Positions 41,685-50,119 of a stretch of 64,000 nucleotides of DNA are shown here, one piece after another. Location of the stretch: assembly GCF_018343535.1 (NCBI RefSeq), contig NZ_JAGYPF010000004.1, positions 827,666-891,665 of the forward strand, written 5' to 3'. The first letter of the stretch is position 1. Each line of letters starts with the position of its first letter. The stretch is from Neobacillus rhizophilus. GTDB lineage: Bacteria; Bacillota; Bacilli; Bacillales; Cytobacillaceae. The notes beneath the pieces are model-generated. The model worked only from the letters and a program-made list of their open reading frames with translations. It was not told the DNA's origin and made no database searches. The translations under genes were made by a program, and so were the position numbers.

Positions 41685-43238
41685 ATGCTTGTAAAACATA
41701 ATACGTTTACCGTAGGTGAAATTCCTCAATTTTTTGGAGAGAGATTTGATACAAAGAATAAATTAGCAGTGAAGTCCAATGACGGCTTTTCCATCACTTG
41801 GGGCGAGTTGAATGAGAGAAGTAATAAAATAGCCAGATTAATAACGGAAGATTTTCAGTTAAAAAAAGGAGATTCCGTTATCACCTTTTTGCATAACTGT
41901 GGTCAATACCCGGAAATTATTTATGGAATTGGAAAGGCTGGGCTAATAGTTGCCCCCATTAGCTTTCGTTTCGTAGCACGGGAGCTTAAATATGCTATTG
42001 ATCATTCTGATGCAAGAGCTATTATTTTGTCGGAATCTTTGTACGATGTCTTTAAGGAAATAAAGGATGATATCCAAATACCCCCTGAAAATGTATTAAT
42101 TATCGGAAATGGAGAATTAGCCAACTATGATAATAGGATCAGCCAAAAGTCCGGTCAAAATGTTCAGATTACGGCAGAGGAAGATGATTATTTCTGGATG
42201 GGACTTACTGGCGGTACGACGGGATATCCAAAGGCTGCATTAACAACACACCGAAGTATGGTTGAGCACTGGAGAAGAATTACGATTGAATTTACCGTAC
42301 TGGAAGATGACTATGAATTAATTTGCGGTGCCTTTTATCATGGACTTGGATTTTTATTAGGACTTCAGCAATTAAGTGTTGGGGGTTCACTGTACATTTG
42401 CAATACGTTTAATCCTTCGTTGGTATTAGAAATTATTGAAGAAGAAAAGATTACCGCCACTCCGATGGTTCCAACTATGTACAATGATATCCTGAATTAT
42501 CCTCAGAAAAAGGATTTCGATGTGACATCGATGCGAGTCCTTGTATGTGCCGGCTCGGCATTATTGACAAGGACAAAAAAGGGTACTATCGAATATTTCT
42601 CGAATGCAGGTTTATACGAATATTATGGTTCTACCGAACATGGATTCTTCACTATCATCAAACCAAAGGATCAATTGAGGAAAAATCGATCCTGCGGACT
42701 TCCTTTTTACTGGATGCAAATAAAAATTCTCGATGAAAATGGGAATCCTGTTCAGCAAGGCGAGGTAGGTGAAATATATAAGAAAGGCTTGCTCCTTGGG
42801 AAGGAATATTACAAAAATAAGGAAGCAACGGAACAGAATTTTCGGGGAGATTGGGCATCCTCCGGTGATATGGGGTATCTGGATGAAGAAGGCTTCCTTT
42901 ACATTGTCGACCGGAAGAAAGACATGATTATCAGCGGGGGTGTAAATATCTTTCCTACGGAAATCGAGGAAATCCTTCAATCACATCCTTCAATAAAAGA
43001 AGTTTCAGTTGTGGGACTGCCTGATGAGAAATGGGGAGAAGTTGTAAGCGCTTTTATTGTCAAGAGTGATCAAGACGAATTGACCCAAGTAGATATAGTA
43101 AGTTATTGCGATGGAAGGTTAGCGAATTATAAAAAACCAAAATACATTGAATTTCTTGATTCACTTCCTAAAAATGCAGCCGGAAAGATCTTGAGGAGAG
43201 AATTGCGAGATTTGAAATCTAAATCTGGTATTGTGTAA
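41685..43238 (+). CDS. Adenylate-forming acid:CoA ligase (paralogue A)
   Basis: A 517-residue ATP-dependent acid:CoA ligase. The phosphate-binding loop is the atypical MGLTGGTTGYPKAAL (GGTTG in place of SGTTG). Other marks are YYGSTEHG (A5), WASSGDMGYLDEEGF (A7), VDRKKDMIISGG (A8) and the lysine motif KNAAGKILR (A10). It is strongly similar, block for block, to the protein at 45584, so the two arose by duplication. ATG at 41685 behind ATGGAGG. Between the copies lie the transporter genes. The substrate is unknown. Confidence 0.9.
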   Translation: MLVKHNTFTVGEIPQFFGERFDTKNKLAVKSNDGFSITWGELNERSNKIARLITEDFQLKKGDSVITFLHNCGQYPEIIYGIGKAGLIVAPISFRFVARELKYAIDHSDARAIILSESLYDVFKEIKDDIQIPPENVLIIGNGELANYDNRISQKSGQNVQITAEEDDYFWMGLTGGTTGYPKAALTTHRSMVEHWRRITIEFTVLEDDYELICGAFYHGLGFLLGLQQLSVGGSLYICNTFNPSLVLEIIEEEKITATPMVPTMYNDILNYPQKKDFDVTSMRVLVCAGSALLTRTKKGTIEYFSNAGLYEYYGSTEHGFFTIIKPKDQLRKNRSCGLPFYWMQIKILDENGNPVQQGEVGEIYKKGLLLGKEYYKNKEATEQNFRGDWASSGDMGYLDEEGFLYIVDRKKDMIISGGVNIFPTEIEEILQSHPSIKEVSVVGLPDEKWGEVVSAFIVKSDQDELTQVDIVSYCDGRLANYKKPKYIEFLDSLPKNAAGKILRRELRDLKSKSGIV

Positions 43239-43271
43239 TGATACTCAATGAATCCAAATGGAGGGATTAGT

Positions 43272-43502
43272 ATGTGGTATAAACTTCCAAGCAAAGCGGC
43301 ATTTCTATTAATCTGGTGTTTCGCAACGATTGTAGTCATTTATGGTCCATGGGGTGGAGATCCAGAACCTGGTAAATTCTCTTGGGTTGCTATATCATCT
43401 GGAGCTACTTTAATTTTAACACCATTACTCGCTATTTTCTTATCAGGAGGCAGCAAGGAAAAAGAGACGATGATAGATCAAGATAAAAATCAAAATCTAT
43501 AA
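43272..43502 (+). CDS. Small two-helix membrane protein, transporter partner
   Basis: A 76-residue protein with two hydrophobic segments (about residues 9-29 and 41-60) separated by a PWGGDPEPGKFSW loop, ending in a charged tail. The ATG at 43272 follows GGAGGG; an earlier in-frame ATG at 43248 lacks such a site. It lies 17 bases before a sodium:solute symporter. Small two-helix proteins beside SSS-type symporters are seen in other bacteria (YwcA/YjcH- or DUF3311-like pairs). The exact family is not assigned. Confidence 0.7.
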   Translation: MWYKLPSKAAFLLIWCFATIVVIYGPWGGDPEPGKFSWVAISSGATLILTPLLAIFLSGGSKEKETMIDQDKNQNL

Positions 43503-43519
43503 ATATAGGTGGTGTTTAA

Positions 43520-45010
43520 ATGAAAATTTTTGAAACGTTGTTAGTTTGTGCGTTCTTTTTGGCCTATATTTTAATTGGTGTGTATTTTAATAGGAAGGCT
43601 TTGGATAACCGTAGTGATTTTTATGTTGCTTCAGGAAAAGTAAACCTGCCAATAAATACGTTAGCTACCTTTGCGGCTTTTGCTAGTGGTGGTTCCTTCT
43701 TGGGATCGATTGGAGTAGCCTATTCTTTTAGCTTAAGCTATATTTGGTCAGCCATTGTTGGGTCGGTTTCTGGCTTTATCATTGCTTCTGTATTAGTTGC
43801 CCCATATTTAAGTTCGATGAAGCTCAATAGTTTGGTAGACTTTTTTAAAGAAAGGTATAACAATTGGAAAGTTCTAAGAATTGTTGGCGGTGCAATTGTT
43901 GTTGTGGCATTCACTTTATATCTGGTATCACAGTATAAAGCGGCAGGGATTACCGCAGAGTATTTATTAGGCTGGGACTATGTTTGGACACTTTTACTTG
44001 TGACGATTATCTTTGTGTTCTATACCTCGATTGGAGGTATGTGGGCTGTAACGATGACCGAGGCCATACAAGCCGTACTTATGTTTATCTTCATGATCCT
44101 TCTTCCAATATTTGCAGTCATTAACTTAGGCGGACCAGCCAAGATGATTTCTAAAGCAATTGAAATTAGCCCGAATTGGTCTGCATTAGGTGTACCTCTT
44201 ACCACTGCGATCGGTTTTGCTCTTGTATGGACGTTTACCGTTTCCTGTTTTCCGCATATTTCAATGAGAATTCTCGCCTCTAAATCCAGCAATGTCGCAC
44301 AAAAGACGATGGGGTATACTGGCCTTCTTTACGGAATCTTTTGTTTGGTAGGCTTTATTGGGGTTAGTGCAGCAGCCCTAAACTTATTTCCAATTGGCAC
44401 AGAACAGGCATTAAAAGATCCCGACTATGCTTATATTGCTGTAATGGAGCAATATTTCCCTCCCGTTCTTCAAGGTTTTGCGACTGCTGCCATCATCGCA
44501 GCGGTTTTGTCAACAACAAGTGGATTATTACTGGCTATATCCGTTGCTGTAAGTAATGACATTTGGTCTTCCATTTTTCCAAATACTAAGGAAAAAACAG
44601 TCCTGCGGATTGGAAAGATATCCATCTTTGTAGCAGGGATTGTTTCAGCACTGTTTGCACTAAATCCTCCTGCACTATTGGTCATTTTGTATTCACAGGC
44701 AACTGCGATGATGACATCGGGATTCTTTGGTCCTCTAGTACTTGGTATCTGGTGGAAGAAGGCTACAAAGCAGGGGGCATTGGCAAATATGATTGTTGGA
44801 AGCGGAGGCTTCATCGTTTTATATGCCCTCAATTCGTTAAAAGTGATTGCCCTTCCAACCTTTGCAGAGTTCTTAATCGCATTGCCGCTAGGTTTAATTG
44901 CTAATATCATCGTTTCGAATGCTACCTTTAACGCGGCATCAAGTGAATCACAGGAAATGATTCATAAAATGGATGAAGTTCATAAGAATGCACAATCCGT
45001 TGTTGGATAA
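43520..45010 (+). CDS. Sodium:solute symporter (SSS family)
   Basis: A 496-residue secondary transporter with about 13 hydrophobic segments. The N-terminal DNRSDFYVASGKVNLPIN leads into ATFAAFASGGSFLGSIGVAYSF in the first core helices, as in sodium/pantothenate- and acetate-type symporters. Later TSIGGMWAVTMTEAIQAVL and ATAAIIAAVLSTTSGLLLA are the classical SSS signatures. It probably imports an organic acid using sodium or protons; the neighbouring CoA ligases would trap it (inference). ATG at 43520 behind TAGGTGGTG. A strong hairpin follows. Confidence 0.92.
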   Translation: MKIFETLLVCAFFLAYILIGVYFNRKALDNRSDFYVASGKVNLPINTLATFAAFASGGSFLGSIGVAYSFSLSYIWSAIVGSVSGFIIASVLVAPYLSSMKLNSLVDFFKERYNNWKVLRIVGGAIVVVAFTLYLVSQYKAAGITAEYLLGWDYVWTLLLVTIIFVFYTSIGGMWAVTMTEAIQAVLMFIFMILLPIFAVINLGGPAKMISKAIEISPNWSALGVPLTTAIGFALVWTFTVSCFPHISMRILASKSSNVAQKTMGYTGLLYGIFCLVGFIGVSAAALNLFPIGTEQALKDPDYAYIAVMEQYFPPVLQGFATAAIIAAVLSTTSGLLLAISVAVSNDIWSSIFPNTKEKTVLRIGKISIFVAGIVSALFALNPPALLVILYSQATAMMTSGFFGPLVLGIWWKKATKQGALANMIVGSGGFIVLYALNSLKVIALPTFAEFLIALPLGLIANIIVSNATFNAASSESQEMIHKMDEVHKNAQSVVG

Positions 45011-45019
45011 ATAAGAAAA

Positions 45020-45077
45020 ACCTTGATATGGAGAAATTGTCCCTTCACGTTTTTTCATATCAAGGTACTTTTTCTTT
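45020..45077 (+). terminator. Terminator-like hairpin after the symporter gene
   Basis: ACCTTGATATG (45020-45030) and CATATCAAGGT (45056-45066) form a perfect 11-bp stem, followed by ACTTTTTCTTT. It may end or attenuate the first half of the operon. Confidence 0.7.
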
Positions 45078-45099
45078 ACGTAAGGAAAGGAGGGGGCTT

Positions 45100-45558
45100 A
45101 TGGCAAAATTCAAAAGCATTTGGAAAAACTTTTTGGCCTATGACATAGAAAAGTTTAGGAAAGACATAACTCATTTTTTTGAAGTTAATAGTGTAAAAGG
45201 AAATTGGGAAGAAAATTCAGGATCCTATGTTCTTAGCAATAAAAAGGGGCAAACCTTTATAGCCAATCATTCCACTCCATTTAAATTAAGTCTAATCAAA
45301 GCGACGGCGAGTCCGGTAGAGCGGTTGTTGATTAATTTTACTGGAAATAGCGATAAATTGGAGAATGTTTGTTTTATCATCATTGAAACAGTAGATAAAG
45401 AAGACTTCCGTAAGGTAAAACAATTATTATCTCAATTTTTCAATCAATTAGATAAGAAACCTTGGGATCTTAAAAGTCACCCCATGTTTCAATTTGCCTG
45501 GATATTAAGGCTGAATGTAAAAAGGCGCTGGAAAAATTTTTTGATTATAGAAAATTAA
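45100..45558 (+). CDS. Uncharacterised protein between transporter and ligase
   Basis: A 152-residue basic protein of unknown function. No signal peptide or membrane helix. The N-terminal WKNFLAYDIEKFRKDITHFF and the FRKVKQLLSQFFNQLDKK stretch near residue 110 are probably helical; the middle is mixed. The ATG at 45100 sits behind AAGGAGGGGG; the upstream open frame overlaps the hairpin and is not used. It ends 25 bases before the next CoA ligase, so co-expression is likely. Confidence 0.65.
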   Translation: MAKFKSIWKNFLAYDIEKFRKDITHFFEVNSVKGNWEENSGSYVLSNKKGQTFIANHSTPFKLSLIKATASPVERLLINFTGNSDKLENVCFIIIETVDKEDFRKVKQLLSQFFNQLDKKPWDLKSHPMFQFAWILRLNVKRRWKNFLIIEN

Positions 45559-45583
45559 TGGATTGATTTTGGAGGGATATTTG

Positions 45584-47140
45584 ATGTCATTGCGACATGA
45601 CCAATTGACTGTAGGGGAAATCCCATACTATTTTGCCAGCAAGTTTGATACAAAAGATAAGGTCGCTGTTAAAACGAATGAAGGCTTTGAATTGACGTTC
45701 ACACAACTTAATAATAGAAGTAACCAGGTTGCCAGATTGATGATCGAGGATTTTCAGCTTAAACAAGGTGATACCGTCGTCACCTTCTTAACCAATTGCG
45801 GACAATATCCAGAAATCATTTTTGGGTTGGCGAAAGCCGGAATCATTATTGCCCCGGTAAGTTTTCGGTTTGTTTCGAGGGAGCTGAAATATGCGATTGA
45901 ACATTCGGACACTAAAGCCCTCATTTTATCAGAAGAATTATGGGGTATATATCGTGAAATTGAACATGAGGTCCCAATTCCAAAAGATAACGTACTAATC
46001 ATTGGAAACGGAGCAATGGCAAACTACGAATCTAGAATAAAAAAGAAAGATTATAAAAATTTTGACGTTTATGTTCATGAAAATGATAATTTCTGGTTGG
46101 GTTTAACTGGCGGTACGACAGGTGCCCCTAAAGCAGCTTTAACAACCCACCGATCGATGATTGAACATTGGAAGAGGGTGGCCATTGAATTCACAATGCT
46201 GCCGGACGATTTTTTATTAATTTCCAGCCCTTTTTATCATGGTCTGGGATTTTTGTTTGGGCTTCAGCTGTTAAGTGTTGGCGGCTCATTGTACATTACA
46301 AAAACATTTAACCCGAAACTGATTCTTAGCATTATTGAAGAAGAAAAAATTACGGTGACGCCGGTGGTACCGACCATGCTTAGTGAGATTTTAAATGATT
46401 CTGATAAAGATAACTATGATGTTTCCTCTTTACGTGTATTGATCTGTGGGGGAGCCGCTCTATTGACCAAGCTTAAGGAGGATACATTACAGTTTTTTCC
46501 TAAATGCGGATTATATACCATGTATAGTTCAACTGAACATGGTTTTTATACCTTGCTCAAACCAAAGGATCAGCTTAGAAAAAATAGGTCCAGCGGATTG
46601 CCATTTTACGGGGTAAACATAAAAATTCTTGATGAAAATGGGAATGAAGTGAAACAGGGTGAAGTGGGAGAGGTCTATAAAAAAGGGTTATTGCTAGGAG
46701 CGGAGTATTACAAAAATTTAGAGGAAACAAGAAAGTGTTTCAGAGGGGAATGGGCATCTTCTGGAGATATGGGCTATGTGGACGAGGAAGGTTTTCTTTA
46801 TATTGTAGATAGAAAGAAAGACATGATTATTAGTGGTGGAGTAAACATTTATCCCACTGAGATTGAGGAAATCATTTTGACCCACCCGTCCGTCAGGGAA
46901 GTTTGTGTTGTTGGGCTTCCGAATGAAAAATGGGGTGAAATCGTCAGCGCATTTATTGTAGGAAAGGATGGTTCGACATTATCTTCCGAAGATATCCTTC
47001 GTCATTGTGATGGGAAAATGGGTAATTACAAAAAACCGAAATATATTAGGTTCATCAATGAACTTCCAAAAAATGCAGCGGGAAAAATCCTGCGCAGAAG
47101 TTTAAAGGACATTTACGCAGATCCAAACTTGATTGTATGA
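45584..47140 (+). CDS. Adenylate-forming acid:CoA ligase (paralogue B)
   Basis: A 518-residue acid:CoA ligase, paralogue of the one at 41685. It shares the unusual LTGGTTGAPKAALTTH loop, YSSTEHGFY (A5), WASSGDMGYVDEEGF (A7), VDRKKDMIISGG (A8) and NAAGKILRR (A10). Differences in the middle (residues ~230-300), where the acid pocket is expected, suggest a different acid or chain length. ATG at 45584 behind TGGAGGGA; an ATT/ATG further upstream lacks a ribosome site. Overlapping open frames at the end are shadows. Confidence 0.9.
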   Translation: MSLRHDQLTVGEIPYYFASKFDTKDKVAVKTNEGFELTFTQLNNRSNQVARLMIEDFQLKQGDTVVTFLTNCGQYPEIIFGLAKAGIIIAPVSFRFVSRELKYAIEHSDTKALILSEELWGIYREIEHEVPIPKDNVLIIGNGAMANYESRIKKKDYKNFDVYVHENDNFWLGLTGGTTGAPKAALTTHRSMIEHWKRVAIEFTMLPDDFLLISSPFYHGLGFLFGLQLLSVGGSLYITKTFNPKLILSIIEEEKITVTPVVPTMLSEILNDSDKDNYDVSSLRVLICGGAALLTKLKEDTLQFFPKCGLYTMYSSTEHGFYTLLKPKDQLRKNRSSGLPFYGVNIKILDENGNEVKQGEVGEVYKKGLLLGAEYYKNLEETRKCFRGEWASSGDMGYVDEEGFLYIVDRKKDMIISGGVNIYPTEIEEIILTHPSVREVCVVGLPNEKWGEIVSAFIVGKDGSTLSSEDILRHCDGKMGNYKKPKYIRFINELPKNAAGKILRRSLKDIYADPNLIV

Positions 47141-47180
47141 ATTTTCGTTCCCGCTCAAAACGACGATTGGAGGAATCCTA

Positions 47181-48737
47181 ATGAATATCGGACAGACGTT
47201 ACTGGTAACAAGTTCCCGTTACCCTGCTAAAACAGCTTTAGTAGATACATTTCAAAATATTAAGCTATCATACAAAAATCTCAATAACAGAGTAAACAGA
47301 TTAGCAAATGCCTTATTATCATTGGGAATTCAAAAAGGTGATCGAATCTCAATTCTATTGGAAAACTGTTTTCAGTACGTTGAAATCACGTACGCAGCGG
47401 CCAAACTTGGCGCTATCATGGTACCGTTAAATTACAGGCTAAACGAAAAAGAGATTAAGTTCATCATTCAGGATTGTACTCCAAAGCTATTTATTGTTGG
47501 CAATGAATATCGTGAGATTGGCCAAAATTGTTCACTTGAACAGGAAGAACTAGACCTTATCATGGTGAATGGGGACGACTGCAACAGCCAGTTTCTACAT
47601 TATGAGAGATTGATTCAAGCCGCCGCACCTGATGAACCTAAGGAAAACATTCAGGAACAGGATATTTTTGGACTTATGTATACGAGTGGTACTACTGGCA
47701 TTCCGAAGGGGGTTATTCACACCCATAGGAGTTTAATTGAGATAGCTGTCAGATTTATAATAGAGGCCCGTGTCGAAGAGAAGGACCATACATTAATTGT
47801 TTCTCCTCTTTTTCATCTTTCAGGATTTGGGACATTACTGCCATCCGTAATTCAAGGTGCCCAAGTCATCACCATGAAAAATTATGATCCGGAATTATTT
47901 CTAAAAACCATTAGTGATTACAAAATCACCTTTTCACTGCCTGTCCCCACGATGATTACAAAAGCGCTGGAAGTGAAGGATCTACAGCGGTTCGATTATT
48001 CCAGTCTACGCTTGCTTATGTACGGTGGAGCATCCATCCCCACGAAGACATTGACAAAGGCGATGGAAATTTTTAAATGCGATTTCTTGCAAGGGTATGG
48101 ATTGACAGAAGGGACGCCATTATTGATATTAACTCCAGATGATCATCGGTATGCACTGGAGCATCTGCCAAAGCTTTTGGAGGCAGCGGGCAGGTCGGTC
48201 GTCCTTGGTCAAGTGAAAATTGTCGATGATAATGGAAATGAAGTAGGGCCTGGTGAAATGGGGGAAATTATTGCTCAAACTCCACAACTGATGAATGGAT
48301 ATTGGAAGCGAGACGATGAAACTAATAAGACTTTAAAAGATGGCTGGCTTTATACTGGAGATATTGGAATAAGGTACGAGCAGCAATATATTTATATCAT
48401 GGATCGGAAAAAAGACATGATTATAAGTGGGGGAGAGAATATATATCCCGCTGAAGTTGAAAAGGTCATTGAAAAAATACCTCAGGTGCTTGAAACCGCG
48501 GTTATTGGCGTGCCTGACAGTGAGTGGGGGGAATCGGTTAAAGCGTTCGTTGTTTTCAAGGAAGGTCAGCAATTGTTAGCTTCTGAGATTATTGAATATT
48601 GCAAAAACAATATCGCTAGTTATAAAAAACCATCTTCTATTGAAATCTTGCCCACTTTGCCAAGGAATGCCGGTGGAAAGGTCTTAAAGAATCTTTTAAG
48701 AGAGCCATATTGGAAAAATCGAGTTAAGCAAGTATAG
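47181..48737 (+). CDS. Class I acyl-CoA ligase (third copy of the cluster)
   Basis: A 518-residue ligase of the long-chain-fatty-acid/4-coumarate type, less similar to the other two. The phosphate loop is the canonical MYTSGTTGIPKGVIHTH, followed by YGLTEGTPLL (A5), YTGDIGIRYEQQ (A7), MDRKKDMIISGGENIYPAEV (A8) and RNAGGKVLKN (A10). ATG at 47181 behind TTGGAGGAATCC; a longer in-frame start overlapping the preceding gene has no ribosome site. Located 40 bases before the CaiB/BaiF gene. Confidence 0.92.
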   Translation: MNIGQTLLVTSSRYPAKTALVDTFQNIKLSYKNLNNRVNRLANALLSLGIQKGDRISILLENCFQYVEITYAAAKLGAIMVPLNYRLNEKEIKFIIQDCTPKLFIVGNEYREIGQNCSLEQEELDLIMVNGDDCNSQFLHYERLIQAAAPDEPKENIQEQDIFGLMYTSGTTGIPKGVIHTHRSLIEIAVRFIIEARVEEKDHTLIVSPLFHLSGFGTLLPSVIQGAQVITMKNYDPELFLKTISDYKITFSLPVPTMITKALEVKDLQRFDYSSLRLLMYGGASIPTKTLTKAMEIFKCDFLQGYGLTEGTPLLILTPDDHRYALEHLPKLLEAAGRSVVLGQVKIVDDNGNEVGPGEMGEIIAQTPQLMNGYWKRDDETNKTLKDGWLYTGDIGIRYEQQYIYIMDRKKDMIISGGENIYPAEVEKVIEKIPQVLETAVIGVPDSEWGESVKAFVVFKEGQQLLASEIIEYCKNNIASYKKPSSIEILPTLPRNAGGKVLKNLLREPYWKNRVKQV

Positions 48738-48777
48738 AGGGCTTTTTATTTTACTTGAAGATGAGGTTGATAGAGAT

Positions 48778-49947
48778 ATGCCATTAAAATCATTGCGTAT
48801 TTTGGATTTAAGTCGATTGCTGCCAGGTCCTTATTGTTCGATGTTTTTTTCGGATTTTGGAGCCGAAGTGATTAAAGTGGAAGAACCAGGATTAGGAGAC
48901 TATGTCAGATGGTTTAACCCCAAAGTGGATGACAATAGTGCTATTTTTCATTCCCTCAACCGCAATAAGAAAAGTGTCACATTGAATCTCAAATCTGAAA
49001 AAGGAAAAGAACTATTCAAGCAATTAGCAAAAACAGCGGATATCGTCATTGAATCTTTTCGTCCAGGGGTAATGGAAAAACTTGGGTTAGACTATGAAAA
49101 TCTTAAAAAGATAAATAAGAAACTCATCTATTGTGCCATTACAGGCTATGGCCAGGAAGGCCCTTATTCTCAAATGGCCGGACATGATATTAATTATTTG
49201 AGCTATGCAGGGTTATTGGGCTTGCAAGGGGATTTTAAAGGCCCGCCAAAGTTATCATCAGTTCAGATAGCGGATATCGGTGGTGGTGCGCAAATGGCTG
49301 TCATCGGCATCCTGATCGCCTTACATGCCAGAAATGTAACTGGGGAGGGCCAATTTGTCGATATTTCAATGACTGACGGAGTCCTATCCTGGATGCAATC
49401 TATTTTCCCTGATTATTTCACCAATCAAAAGTTTCCGGAACGAGGTAAGCTAAGGACTGGTGGAGGAAAGGCTTGTTATTATATCTATGAAACGTCTGAC
49501 CAACGATATTTGTCCGTAGGTGCCTTGGAAGAAAAATTTTGGAAGGTCTTCTGCCATGTAATAGGCGTTCCGCATTTAATCCCGCGTTTAAATGATGATT
49601 TTGAAGGTCAGCAGAAAATGATAGAAGAAATTGGATTGGTCATAAAGAAAAAGACATTACCAGAGTGGATATCTTTATTTGAAGGGAAGGACGCTTGTGT
49701 ATCCCCGGTTTTGAATTTGGACGAAGTTCTTGACGATCCCCAATTCCAATACCGTCAGATGTTCATTGAGCCAGAACTTGAATCAAAAACAATCAGGCAC
49801 ATAGATGTGCCAATACGATTATCCAGCACGCCAGGACGAGTAAAAAATAGTGCTCCAGGTATTGGAGAACATAATGAAGAAGTATTTTTGGAATTAGGTT
49901 ATTCAAACGAGGATATTGCAGGTTGGAAAAAACAGGGCATTATGTGA
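48778..49947 (+). CDS. CaiB/BaiF family protein, alpha-methylacyl-CoA racemase-like
   Basis: A 389-residue family III CoA-transferase-fold protein. The N terminus LRILDLSRLLPGPYCSM and the RNKKSVTLNLKSEKG block are general for the family. The more specific AGHDINYLSYAGLLG, followed by SVQIADIGGGAQMA, matches alpha-methylacyl-CoA racemase, where the His of GHDINY and the Asp of ADIGGG form the catalytic pair. It thus probably epimerises 2-methylacyl-CoA or moves CoA between acids. ATG at 48778. Last gene of the operon, directly followed by a palindromic repeat. Confidence 0.86.
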   Translation: MPLKSLRILDLSRLLPGPYCSMFFSDFGAEVIKVEEPGLGDYVRWFNPKVDDNSAIFHSLNRNKKSVTLNLKSEKGKELFKQLAKTADIVIESFRPGVMEKLGLDYENLKKINKKLIYCAITGYGQEGPYSQMAGHDINYLSYAGLLGLQGDFKGPPKLSSVQIADIGGGAQMAVIGILIALHARNVTGEGQFVDISMTDGVLSWMQSIFPDYFTNQKFPERGKLRTGGGKACYYIYETSDQRYLSVGALEEKFWKVFCHVIGVPHLIPRLNDDFEGQQKMIEEIGLVIKKKTLPEWISLFEGKDACVSPVLNLDEVLDDPQFQYRQMFIEPELESKTIRHIDVPIRLSSTPGRVKNSAPGIGEHNEEVFLELGYSNEDIAGWKKQGIM

Positions 49948-50013
49948 ATCACGGGGACGGTTCTTTTGTCTCGTTTTCTAGCAAAAACGAGGCATGAGAA
50001 CCGTCCCTTTGCC
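49948..50013. repeat. REP-like palindrome 12
   Basis: It begins immediately after the CaiB/BaiF stop codon. ATCACGGGGACGGTTCTTTT and GGCATGAGAACCGTCCC form the arms with GTCTCGTTTTCTAGCAAAAACGA between. It separates the acid-CoA operon from the high-GC region. Confidence 0.9.
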
Positions 50014-50037
50014 ATAGAATTTTTAGAAAATTATAAA
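50009..50037 (+). promoter_or_regulatory. Sigma-A-like promoter before the DUF2515 gene
   Basis: TTGCCA (50009-50014), a 17-base spacer, and TATAAA (50032-50037) form a fair housekeeping promoter. It lies about 80 bases upstream of the DUF2515 start and could drive the large-gene cluster as well, since the genes run on in one direction with no terminator seen. Confidence 0.55.
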
Positions 50038-50119
50038 AATAGGAAATTATTACCTTTCGGTTAATACAAAGGCACTATACAATTTGGATTAGTGAGTTCG
50101 ATGAAGGAGGACAGTACCT

